Positions 17,905-25,782 of a DNA stretch of 61,655 bases are shown piece by piece (the first letter of the stretch is position 1; the number at the start of each line of letters is the position of its first letter). The notes beneath the pieces are model-generated. The model was not told where the DNA came from. It saw nothing but the letters and a program-made list of their open reading frames with translations, and ran no database searches. A program made the translations under genes and the position numbers. Origin of the DNA: Fusobacteriota bacterium (GTDB lineage: Bacteria > Fusobacteriota > Fusobacteriia > Fusobacteriales > Fusobacteriaceae); the NCBI GenBank assembly GCA_023389595.1, contig JAEWEF010000008.1:1-61655 (forward strand), given 5' to 3'.

Positions 17905-18726
17905 TTATTGTCTTGGTTTTAATCCTAAAATTTTTCTTGCTTCATCTGGAGTAGCAATTTCTCTTCCTAGCTCTTTTGCTATTCTAACTACTTTTTCAAC
18001 TAGTTCTCCATTAGATTTAGCTAAAACTCCTTTTTCTAAATATACATTATCCTCAAATCCTACCCTAGCATGTCCACCCATTACAATTGCTAAAGTCGCC
18101 ATAGGAAATTGATTCTTACCAATTCCGGCAACAGTCCAAGTAGATCCTTCAGGTATGCTTTCAACCATAAAAACTAAATCTCTAGCTGTCGCAGCCATTT
18201 GAACTCCAAGAACAAAATCGAAATGCATAGGTTTTTGTATAAATCCTTGTTTTTCAAATCTAATAGCATAATCTATCATTCCTTTGTCAAAAACTTCTAT
18301 TTCAGGTTTAACCCCTCTTTCTATCAGTATTTTGCCAAAGTTTTTAATTGTATTTTCTGTATTTATGAATATTTCATCTCCACCGAAATTACATGTCCCG
18401 CAATCAAGAGTTGCCATTTCTGGTCCTAACTCTGTTGGTTGAAGCCTTTCCAAATCCGTCATACCTACAGCTCCTCCTGTAGAAGGTTGTATTATTACAT
18501 CTGGGCATCTTTCTTTTATAGCTTCCATACAAATTCTATATCTTTCTTTGTCCTGAGTTGATGTTCCGTCATCTTCTCTAACATGTAAATGTATTATACT
18601 TGCTCCAGCTTTATAAGCAGATTCTGCTTCTCTAACTATTTCATCTACCGTGTAAGGAACAGCTGGATTAGATTCCTTAGTGACCTCTGCTCCACATATA
18701 GCCGCCGTTATTATTAATTTTTCCAC
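17905..18726 (-). CDS. kce: 3-keto-5-aminohexanoate cleavage enzyme
   Basis: Zinc-dependent BKACE-family TIM barrel (273 aa) that reacts 3-keto-5-aminohexanoate with acetyl-CoA to give acetoacetate and 3-aminobutyryl-CoA. Zinc ligands His46 and His48 are in the SIIHLHVRED strand; Glu225 in RVGFEDN is a candidate third ligand. PSTGGAVGMT and LDCGTCNFGG are further family blocks. The start codon is GTG, chosen because SD GGAGG is 7 bases upstream and the family begins at this residue. It is 17 bases after kal and 21 before kdd. Confidence 0.96.
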   Translation of the reverse strand: MEKLIITAAICGAEVTKESNPAVPYTVDEIVREAESAYKAGASIIHLHVREDDGTSTQDKERYRICMEAIKERCPDVIIQPSTGGAVGMTDLERLQPTELGPEMATLDCGTCNFGGDEIFINTENTIKNFGKILIERGVKPEIEVFDKGMIDYAIRFEKQGFIQKPMHFDFVLGVQMAATARDLVFMVESIPEGSTWTVAGIGKNQFPMATLAIVMGGHARVGFEDNVYLEKGVLAKSNGELVEKVVRIAKELGREIATPDEARKILGLKPRQ

Positions 18727-18743
18727 AGAACTACCTCCGAATT

Positions 18744-19127
18744 TTATTTTTTTCTTTGTTTATCTTTAGGAGTTACACAAGTTCCTGATGCTCTACACAC
18801 AACTATAGGTTCAGCTAAAACATCAGCTGCAGATTCTGAAATGTCAGGTCTAGGAATTATAACCTTTCTAGCTTCAAATATCATTTTTCTTGAAGAATTT
18901 CCAGTTTCTACTATTTCACCAACAGCTTCTATATAGTCTCCTGCAAAGACTGGAGCCATGAATTCTATACTATCATAAGCTTTAAACAATCCTTCATCTC
19001 CATCCATTTGAATCAATAATTCAGTAGCAACATCTCCAAATAACTGTAGCATTCTAGCCCCATCAACTAAATTTCCACCATAATGTGCATCGTGAGAACT
19101 CATTCTCAATCTTATCAAAGATTTCAT
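18744..19127 (-). CDS. kal: 3-aminobutyryl-CoA ammonia lyase
   Basis: Small hotdog-fold enzyme (127 aa) that eliminates ammonia from L-3-aminobutyryl-CoA to give crotonyl-CoA, linking lysine breakdown to the butyrate pathway. MSSHDAHYGGNLVDGARMLQLFGDVATEL and FMAPVFAGDYIEAVGEI are hotdog signatures of the Kal group. The frame stays open to 19253, but that extension lies in the riboswitch leader; the ATG at 19127 has the strong SD GGGAGG 7 bases upstream and fixes the start. It is the first gene of the operon. Confidence 0.93.
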   Translation of the reverse strand: MKSLIRLRMSSHDAHYGGNLVDGARMLQLFGDVATELLIQMDGDEGLFKAYDSIEFMAPVFAGDYIEAVGEIVETGNSSRKMIFEARKVIIPRPDISESAADVLAEPIVVCRASGTCVTPKDKQRKK

Positions 19128-19150
19128 ATATAACCTCCCTTTTGACAAAA

Positions 19151-19191
19151 TAAAAAAGTGCATAGATAAATTTTTGCCGCCATACAGATAG
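19151..19191 (-). promoter_or_regulatory. Expression platform of the lysine riboswitch
   Basis: Minus-strand RNA between the aptamer and kal. UGUAUGG (19184-19178 region) can pair with CUAUGCA (19165-19159) and is followed by C and a U run (19157-19152), a weak terminator with two G-U pairs. Two segments are perfect complements of aptamer sequence: CGGCAAAAAU (19179-19170) with AUUUUUGCCG (19305-19296), and UAUGCAC (19164-19158) with GUGCAUA (19368-19362). The structures exclude one another, as expected for a switch. Confidence 0.6.
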
Positions 19192-19204
19192 AATGAAAAA
19201 CTAT

Positions 19205-19376
19205 AAATAGCTCTCCATATTCTAATAAGAATATGACAGTTGATGCTCTTCACACATCAACCAAGAATAAAAGATATAAGGATCTTGTATTCTTTCGGCA
19301 AAAATGTCATTCACATAAAGCATTGGCCCCTATACCTTAACAACTTTATGCTATCTACAAATATGCACCTCTATTT
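19205..19376 (-). promoter_or_regulatory. Lysine riboswitch (L-box aptamer)
   Basis: Read on the minus strand the leader shows the conserved L-box core in order: AUAGAGGUGC at the 5' side, an AAGG..GGGGCC stem-loop closed by GCAUAAAG/CUUUAUGU, GCCGAA, a long arm AAGAAU..AUUCUU, a GUUGAUG/CAUCAAC arm, CUGUC, the AUAUUC/GAAUAU hairpin and GGAGAGCUAU. P1 is AAAUAG (19376-19371) with CUAUUU (19210-19205). It senses L-lysine and lies between the promoter at 19449-19476 and kal, so it controls the whole lysine degradation operon. Confidence 0.93.
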
Positions 19377-19448
19377 TAAATTATTTATTTTATTTTATTG
19401 TGTACCGAATTACATATAAATATTTAAATATATATCACTTTTTTTAAA

Positions 19449-19476
19449 ATTATAACACCATTAGCTAAAAAGTCAA
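19449..19476 (-). promoter_or_regulatory. Main promoter of the lysine fermentation operon
   Basis: Minus strand: -35 TTGACT (19476-19471), 16-base spacer, extended -10 TGTTATAAT with TATAAT at 19454-19449. Start expected near 19442, giving a leader of about 315 nt that holds the riboswitch. The rest of the 19128-19618 gap holds only the glgP terminator and AT-rich sequence. Confidence 0.85.
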
Positions 19477-19586
19477 TATTTTTTTATAAAGAGTGTGTTT
19501 TTTTTATAAATTTTGTATTATTTTGTTACAAAAAGTATTTTTAAAAATTATTTTGATAATCTTTTTAAATGTTTAAAATATAAAAA

Positions 19587-19614
19587 TAAAGATTGGTAAA
19601 CCAATCTTTATTTA
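19587..19614. terminator. Terminator of the glycogen operon
   Basis: TAAAGATTGG (19587-19596) pairs with CCAATCTTTA (19601-19610), loop TAAA, with T-rich flanks on the minus strand (toward lower coordinates). It lies 9 bases after the glgP stop. Confidence 0.8.
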
Positions 19615-19618
19615 AAAA

Positions 19619-22003
19619 TTATTTTTTTATAACCCAGATTTTTTCTGCGTATTCGTAAACAGATCTATCTGCAGAAAAAATAGAAGATTTTGCTATGTTG
19701 ATTAAAGATATTTTAGCGAATAGGTATTTATCATTAAAAATTTGTTCAACCTTCTCTTGGGCTTTAACATACTCATTAAAATCTGCTAAATTCATATAAG
19801 GATCACTGTTTAATAAATAATCTGAAATTGATCTGAAGTTTTCTCCATTTATTTTATTATGCGAAATAAAATCTATTACCTCTTTTAATCTGTCAGATGA
19901 TTCGTAATAATCTCTTGGGTTGTAACCATTTAAATAAAGTGAATTAACTTCATCCTTTTTAAGACCAAATATCACTATATTTTCTTTACCTACATTTTCA
20001 AAAATCTCTACATTAGCACCATCTAATGTTCCTAAAGTTAGTGCACCATTTATCATTAATTTCATATTTCCAGTACCAGATGCCTCTTTACCAGCTTGAG
20101 ATATTTGTTCACTAATATCAGCTGCAGGTATTATTAATTCTGCTAAACTAACTTTATAATCTTCTATGAATATCACCTTTATATACTTTCTAGCTTCTGG
20201 ATCTTTCTTAATCATTTCAGAAATACACCATATAAATTTAATTATTTCTTTTGCTCTCATATATCCTGTTGAAGCTTTAGCACCAAATATAAAAGTTCTA
20301 GGAGTAATTTTTTCTTTATGAGTTTTTACTTTAATATACAGATAAATTATATGCAAAGCATTTAATAATTGTCTTTTGTATTCATGAAGTCTTTTTACTT
20401 GAACGTCAAATATAGAATCGATATCTATTGTCGTCCCAGTTGTTTCTTCAATATATTTTGCCAACAAAGATTTTTTATATTTCTTAATTTCAATTAATTT
20501 ATCAAGAACTTTTTTATCATCTTTATATTCTATCAACTTCTCTATTTCTTTCAAGTCTGTTAAAAAGTCTACTTTTAATAATTCATACAAATATTTAGTC
20601 AATTCTTGATTAGCCTGACCTATCCACCTTCTATGAGCTATTCCATTAGTTATATTAGTAAATTTATTTGGATATATTTCATTAAATTCTTTGAAAGTTT
20701 GTTCTTTTAAAATATCTGAATGTAATTTAGATACACCATTTACACTGTGAGATCCTATTATACAAAGATTTGCCATTCTAACAAACCCTTCATTTATTAT
20801 GTTAGTCGCATTTATTTTATCTTGTCTATTCGTATTATTTAACATTAAAATAAATCTATTATTTATTTCTTCTATTATAGAATATATTCTAGGAAGTATA
20901 GTTCTAAATAAAGGTATAGACCACTTCTCTAAAGCTTCTGACATAACTGTATGGTTTGTGTAAGCAAAAGTTTTTGTACAAATTTCCCATGCCTTATCCC
21001 AAGTGTAAAAATATTCATCAAGTAAAATTCTCATAAATTCAGGTATAGATAATGAAGGATGCGTATCATTTATATGTATAGCTGCTTTTTCATGAAAATT
21101 ATCAAACGTTCCATATTTTTTATAATGATCTTTTAATAATTGTTGTAAAGATGCAGATACAAAGAAATATTGTTGTTTTATTCTTAATTCTTTTCCTCTT
21201 TCATCTTCATCAGCTGGATAAAGTACTTTAGAAATAGAAGAAGCTATTATTTCAGATTCTGAAGATTTAGCATACTCTCCTCTAGAAAATAAATTTATAT
21301 CAAACCCATGTTTAGCTTTAGCACTCCAAAGTCTTAAAGTATTAACTGCGGTTGTATTATATCCAGATATAAGTAAATCGTAAGGAACTGCCATAACAGA
21401 TTTGTAATCTTTGTGTATAATTTTATGCCCGTTTTCATCCCAAATTTCATCTACATTTCCATAAAATTTCACTTCTATTTCTTCATCTTCTCTAGGAATC
21501 AGACCAAATTTACCAAATTCTAACCAACTATCTGGAAATTCTTGTTGCCATCCATTTGATAATTTTTGTTTAAAAATACCAAATTCATATAAAATTGAAA
21601 AACCTACAACATTATAATTATTTGTAGTCAGTGCATCCATAAAACAAGATGCCAATCTTCCTAATCCTCCATTACCTAATCCGGGATCTGGTTCTATATC
21701 GTAAATATTTTCTAGACTAATATTATTTTCTTTCAAAAATTCGTTTACTGATTCCTCTAATTTTAAATTAAATAAATTATTTTTAAGAGTCTTTCCAACT
21801 AAAAATTCCATAGACATATAGTATGCAACTTTTTTATTTGAATTTTTGTTTAAAAAATCATATTTTTGTTTAGATAAAATATCTTTTATAGATACCATTA
21901 ACGCTTCATAAACTTGTCTTTCATTAGCTGATTTTATATCAACTCCAAAGTTTTTTACTAAATAGTTATTAAGTTCTTTTTTTAAGTTTGCTTCTAGATT
22001 CAA
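19619..22003 (-). CDS. glgP: Glycogen phosphorylase
   Basis: PLP enzyme that releases glucose-1-phosphate from alpha-1,4-glucan ends. About 794 aa, normal for GT35. Recognisable blocks: EPDPGLGNGGLGRLASCFMDAL, DTHPSLSIPE, RWIGQANQEL, VQVKRLHEYKRQLLN, and the PLP lysine segment EASGTGNMKLMINGALTLGTLDGANVEI. A GTG at 22015 falls inside the SD GAGGTGAT (22018-22011), so I place the start at the TTG at 22003, 7-8 bases downstream. It is the last gene of the glg operon, 18 bases after glgA. Confidence 0.95.
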   Translation of the reverse strand: MNLEANLKKELNNYLVKNFGVDIKSANERQVYEALMVSIKDILSKQKYDFLNKNSNKKVAYYMSMEFLVGKTLKNNLFNLKLEESVNEFLKENNISLENIYDIEPDPGLGNGGLGRLASCFMDALTTNNYNVVGFSILYEFGIFKQKLSNGWQQEFPDSWLEFGKFGLIPREDEEIEVKFYGNVDEIWDENGHKIIHKDYKSVMAVPYDLLISGYNTTAVNTLRLWSAKAKHGFDINLFSRGEYAKSSESEIIASSISKVLYPADEDERGKELRIKQQYFFVSASLQQLLKDHYKKYGTFDNFHEKAAIHINDTHPSLSIPEFMRILLDEYFYTWDKAWEICTKTFAYTNHTVMSEALEKWSIPLFRTILPRIYSIIEEINNRFILMLNNTNRQDKINATNIINEGFVRMANLCIIGSHSVNGVSKLHSDILKEQTFKEFNEIYPNKFTNITNGIAHRRWIGQANQELTKYLYELLKVDFLTDLKEIEKLIEYKDDKKVLDKLIEIKKYKKSLLAKYIEETTGTTIDIDSIFDVQVKRLHEYKRQLLNALHIIYLYIKVKTHKEKITPRTFIFGAKASTGYMRAKEIIKFIWCISEMIKKDPEARKYIKVIFIEDYKVSLAELIIPAADISEQISQAGKEASGTGNMKLMINGALTLGTLDGANVEIFENVGKENIVIFGLKKDEVNSLYLNGYNPRDYYESSDRLKEVIDFISHNKINGENFRSISDYLLNSDPYMNLADFNEYVKAQEKVEQIFNDKYLFAKISLINIAKSSIFSADRSVYEYAEKIWVIKK

Positions 22004-22021
22004 AATATGTATCACCTCAAT

Positions 22022-23449
22022 CTAATAGTTAAATAATTTTTTGTAAATTTCTAGATATTTTTCAGAAGACTTTTTCCAACTAAAATCTTTTTTCATACCA
22101 TTTTTACCAATAATTTTCCATTCTTTTTTATCATTATATAATCCTATTGCTCTATTTATAGCATCTAACATATCGTATGAATTGAAAGATTGAAAAGTAA
22201 ATCCTTCTCCTTCTTTTATGTCTCTATTGTAGGCTTTTACCGTGTCTTTTAATCCCCCAACACTATGAACTATAGGTACACTACCATATCTCATAGCTAT
22301 CATTTGAGCTAATCCACAAGGTTCTGATTTTGATGGCATTAAAAACATATCTGATGCAGCATATAATTTTTGTGCTAACTCGTTAGAAAATAATATATTT
22401 AATCTAAATTTATCTCTGTATATATGTTGCTTTTCCCTTAATCTATTTTCGAAATATTTATCTCCGGAACCTATTATTACAAGTTGTAAATTATTTAACA
22501 TTATTTTATCAAAAACTTCTAATAGTAATTCCATACCTTTTTGGTGAGTTATTCTACCTATCATTCCAATCATAGGAATATTTTCATCAACTTCTAAATT
22601 TAATTCTTCTTGTAACTTTACTTTGTTTAATACTTTTTTATTTATGCTGTTAGTGTTGTAATTTTGATATATTATACTATCTTTATACGGATTAAATAAT
22701 TTTGTATCTATTCCATTCAAAACTCCTATTATTTTGTGTTTTTCTATACGCAATATCTCATCTAATCCATAAGAAAAATAAGGTGTTAATATTTCATCTG
22801 CATAGGTTTCACTTACAGTAGTTACAAGGTTAGATGTTTGTATAGCTGCCTTTAGCAAATTCAAACAATCTCCAAACATTAAAATATTTAAATAAGAATT
22901 ATCTAAACCAAATATAGGCCCAAGTATATCTTTTGAAAACTTTCCTTGAAATTCTATATTATGTATAGATATAACACTTTTTATTTCTTGGTAGAACTGA
23001 ACTCCGTTTTTTTTGTATAAATCTAAATAAACAGGAACTAGAGAAGTATGCCAATCGTTTGCATTTATTATATCTGGTTTATAATCTATTTCAGGTAACA
23101 AGTCTATTATAGCTTTTGAAAAATATGAAAATCTTTCTCCGTCATCAAATTCCCCATATAAATTTGAACGATTAAAAAATTCTTCATTGTCTATTAAATA
23201 ATAAGTAACTCCATCTACATCAGCTTCAAATACTCCAACGTAACTTCTTCTATGTCCATGATTGACAAAAAAATATTTTTTGAAAACAATATCTTCTCTA
23301 TTTTTACCAATTTGAGAATAGTAAGGTATAACAACTCTTATATCTTCACATTTTGATTTTAATGCTTTAGGTAGAGACCCTATAACATCACCTAAGCCAC
23401 CTGATTTAATAAAGGGTACAGCTTCAGATGCAACAAATAAAATTTTCAT
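22022..23449 (-). CDS. glgA: Glycogen synthase (ADP-glucose type)
   Basis: GT5 enzyme that adds glucose from ADP-glucose to the non-reducing end of glycogen. The N-terminal KSGGLGDVIGSLPKAL (Lys15 region) is the ADP-glucose binding motif. NANDWHTSLVPVYL, SIHNIEFQGKF, GVLNGIDTKLFNP and the C-terminal PSKSEPCGLAQMIAMRYGSVPIVHSVGGLKDTV are typical. Length 475 aa is normal. SD GGGGGAAA precedes the ATG. It lies 12 bases after glgD. Confidence 0.97.
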   Translation of the reverse strand: MKILFVASEAVPFIKSGGLGDVIGSLPKALKSKCEDIRVVIPYYSQIGKNREDIVFKKYFFVNHGHRRSYVGVFEADVDGVTYYLIDNEEFFNRSNLYGEFDDGERFSYFSKAIIDLLPEIDYKPDIINANDWHTSLVPVYLDLYKKNGVQFYQEIKSVISIHNIEFQGKFSKDILGPIFGLDNSYLNILMFGDCLNLLKAAIQTSNLVTTVSETYADEILTPYFSYGLDEILRIEKHKIIGVLNGIDTKLFNPYKDSIIYQNYNTNSINKKVLNKVKLQEELNLEVDENIPMIGMIGRITHQKGMELLLEVFDKIMLNNLQLVIIGSGDKYFENRLREKQHIYRDKFRLNILFSNELAQKLYAASDMFLMPSKSEPCGLAQMIAMRYGSVPIVHSVGGLKDTVKAYNRDIKEGEGFTFQSFNSYDMLDAINRAIGLYNDKKEWKIIGKNGMKKDFSWKKSSEKYLEIYKKLFNY

Positions 23450-23461
23450 AATTTTCCCCCA

Positions 23462-24574
23462 TCATATTTTTTTGCTTCTAGGGATTACATATGGATATTT
23501 TTTGCTCCCTTTAATTTCCTTTCCTTTAGTTATAGTCACATTTTTATCAGTAATTACATTTTCTAGTAATGCCCCGTCTTCTATTACAGTTCCTTCAAAA
23601 ATTATTGAGTTTTTAACTACGGCACCTTTTCCTATCTTCACCTCTCTAAATATAACCGAATTTTCTACCACACCATCTATGACTGACCCGTCACCTAAAA
23701 TAGAATTTTTAACGTTAGAATTTTTTCCATACATTGTTGGAACACTATCTTTTATCTTAGTTAATATGTTTGTTCCACTTAAAAATAAATCATCTCTTAC
23801 ATTTTTCTTTAATAAATCCATATTTGCTTTGAAATAATTTTCTACAGAATTAATTACCATACAGTATCCTTTGTGCTCATAACAGTATACATTTAACTTA
23901 TGGAAATTTTTAGAGATAAAATCTTTAGCTATATCTTCCCACCCTAATGTTACTCCCTTGTTTATTAATTCTTTCAAAAAATCTTTTTTTAGTATAAAAG
24001 TTCTAAGCAAAACATTTCCTTCTCTATCTTGCTCATTGTGGTTATAAAGCGAATCATACCCTCTACCTTTATCGTCAAATATGATTTCTGTCTCTCCCTT
24101 ATCTATTTTTTTCTTTTTATATACAGCAGTTATATCTGCATTTGTACTTATATGAAATTTAAGTAAATCTTTAAAATCTAAATTATAAATATTTGAAGCT
24201 TCCGCAAGAATACAATAATCTTGTAGCATACTATCTATATAAGATTCTACACTAAGTAAAGCTTCAAATTTAGTTTGAATGTTTAGATAATCCCTACTAT
24301 TTGCGTGAGGAGTTAAAATTTTTAAACCACCATTTTTTCTATTTAAGTCCCAATCCTTTCCCCAACCTAAATGATCCATCAAAGAATTGTAATTTTTTCT
24401 TGTTATTATACCTATATTAGGAACATTTGATTTAACTAATGAAGAAAGTACAAAATCAATCAATCTAAATCTACCACCATATGGCAAGGAAGCTGTAGTT
24501 CTTTTTTGAGTTAAAGGTAAAATTTCTGTATTATCGCTATAACTTCCCGAAAATAAAATACAAAATGCATTCAT
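23462..24574 (-). CDS. glgD: GlgD, regulatory subunit of ADP-glucose pyrophosphorylase
   Basis: A 370-aa paralogue of GlgC with the same layout (nucleotidyltransferase domain followed by a left-handed beta-helix with hexapeptide repeats from about residue 285). The catalytic GGxGxRL loop is replaced by LFSGSYSDNTEILPLTQKR, and the site lysines differ, so it is probably non-catalytic and forms a heterotetramer with GlgC as in Firmicutes. YGGRFRLIDFVLSSLVKS keeps the fold core. SD AAGGAGG precedes the ATG. It is 18 bases after glgC. Confidence 0.92.
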   Translation of the reverse strand: MNAFCILFSGSYSDNTEILPLTQKRTTASLPYGGRFRLIDFVLSSLVKSNVPNIGIITRKNYNSLMDHLGWGKDWDLNRKNGGLKILTPHANSRDYLNIQTKFEALLSVESYIDSMLQDYCILAEASNIYNLDFKDLLKFHISTNADITAVYKKKKIDKGETEIIFDDKGRGYDSLYNHNEQDREGNVLLRTFILKKDFLKELINKGVTLGWEDIAKDFISKNFHKLNVYCYEHKGYCMVINSVENYFKANMDLLKKNVRDDLFLSGTNILTKIKDSVPTMYGKNSNVKNSILGDGSVIDGVVENSVIFREVKIGKGAVVKNSIIFEGTVIEDGALLENVITDKNVTITKGKEIKGSKKYPYVIPRSKKI

Positions 24575-24592
24575 AAACTATACCTCCTTAAC

Positions 24593-25768
24593 CTATTTTT
24601 TAGTTTTATTCTCTTTATTAGCTTTATTACTTACTACTTCTTTTCTTCCTATAACATTTATTTTATTTCCTTCTTTTTTGTTTGTGCCTATTAAAACGTT
24701 TGGCATTATAACTGCTTCTTCTGCAATTATACTATTATAGACTTTAGCTCCTTTTTTTATTATAGTATTATGCATAATTACTGATCTCTTTACTTCAGCT
24801 CCGTCTTCGACTATAACCCCCGAAGATAATATTGAATCTGTAACCTTTCCTCTTATTTCACATCCTTCTGATATCATAGAATTTGAAACTTCAGCTTTAC
24901 TAGAAATATACTGTGGCATGTATTCTATATGCCTACAATATATTCTCCATAGTGGATCACTTAAATTAAAGTCACTGGCATTGTCTATTAGATCCATATT
25001 AGCTTCCCATAAACTTTCTATTGTTCCAACATCCTTCCAGTATCCAGAATAAGGAAATGCAAATACTTTTTCTCCGGCTTTTAGCATAGCAGGAATTATA
25101 TCTTTACCAAAGTCAAAACTAGTATTCTTATCATTTTCAGAAATTTCTAAATATTTTTTTAGCTTACTGTATGTAAAAACATAAATTCCCATAGAAGCCT
25201 TATTAGATATAGGATTTTTAGGTTTTTCTACAAATTCATATACTGAATAATCTTTATTTGTATTAAGTATACCGAATCTACTCGCATCTTTTATATCTAC
25301 TTCTATAGTTGAAATAGTTAAATCCGCTTCTTTTTTCTTATGAAAATCTATCATTTCTGAATAATTCATTTTATAGATATGATCACCAGATAAAATTAAA
25401 ACATATTCAGGATCAAATTGTTCTATATAATTTAAATTTTGATATATGGCATTGGCAGTTCCTTTATACCATTCACCAGCTTTACCAGATGTATATGGAG
25501 GAAGTATCGCAACTCCACCATTCATTCTATCCAAATCCCAAGGTTGTCCGTTGCCAATATAGCTGTTCAATAGAAGTGGCTTATATTGTGTTAAAACACC
25601 AATATTGGTTATTCCTGAATTTACACAGTTAGAAAGTGGAAAATCTATAATTCTATATTTACCACCGTATGGAACTGCAGGTTTAGCAATATTTTTTGTA
25701 AGAATTTCAAGTCTGCTACCCTGACCTCCTGCTAACAACATTGCTACAACTTCTTTTTTTTCTACCAT
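24593..25768 (-). CDS. glgC: Glucose-1-phosphate adenylyltransferase
   Basis: Makes ADP-glucose from glucose-1-phosphate and ATP, the committed step of glycogen synthesis. The 391-aa protein has the catalytic loop AMLLAGGQGSRLEILTKNIAKPAVPYGGKYRIIDF at the N-terminus, LILSGDHIYKMNYSEM (metal Asp), FVEKP and KDVGTIESLWEANMDL (sugar phosphate site), then hexapeptide repeats. A lysine-rich tail (SNKANKENKTKK) is extra. G-rich SD precedes the ATG. It is 14 bases after glgB. Confidence 0.97.
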   Translation of the reverse strand: MVEKKEVVAMLLAGGQGSRLEILTKNIAKPAVPYGGKYRIIDFPLSNCVNSGITNIGVLTQYKPLLLNSYIGNGQPWDLDRMNGGVAILPPYTSGKAGEWYKGTANAIYQNLNYIEQFDPEYVLILSGDHIYKMNYSEMIDFHKKKEADLTISTIEVDIKDASRFGILNTNKDYSVYEFVEKPKNPISNKASMGIYVFTYSKLKKYLEISENDKNTSFDFGKDIIPAMLKAGEKVFAFPYSGYWKDVGTIESLWEANMDLIDNASDFNLSDPLWRIYCRHIEYMPQYISSKAEVSNSMISEGCEIRGKVTDSILSSGVIVEDGAEVKRSVIMHNTIIKKGAKVYNSIIAEEAVIMPNVLIGTNKKEGNKINVIGRKEVVSNKANKENKTKK

Positions 25769-25782
25769 AATTATCCCCCCAA

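Noticed and set aside
19128..19253. In-frame upstream extension of kal (42 extra residues)
   Set aside because: It lies in the riboswitch leader and the ATG at 19127 has a strong SD and matches the family start.
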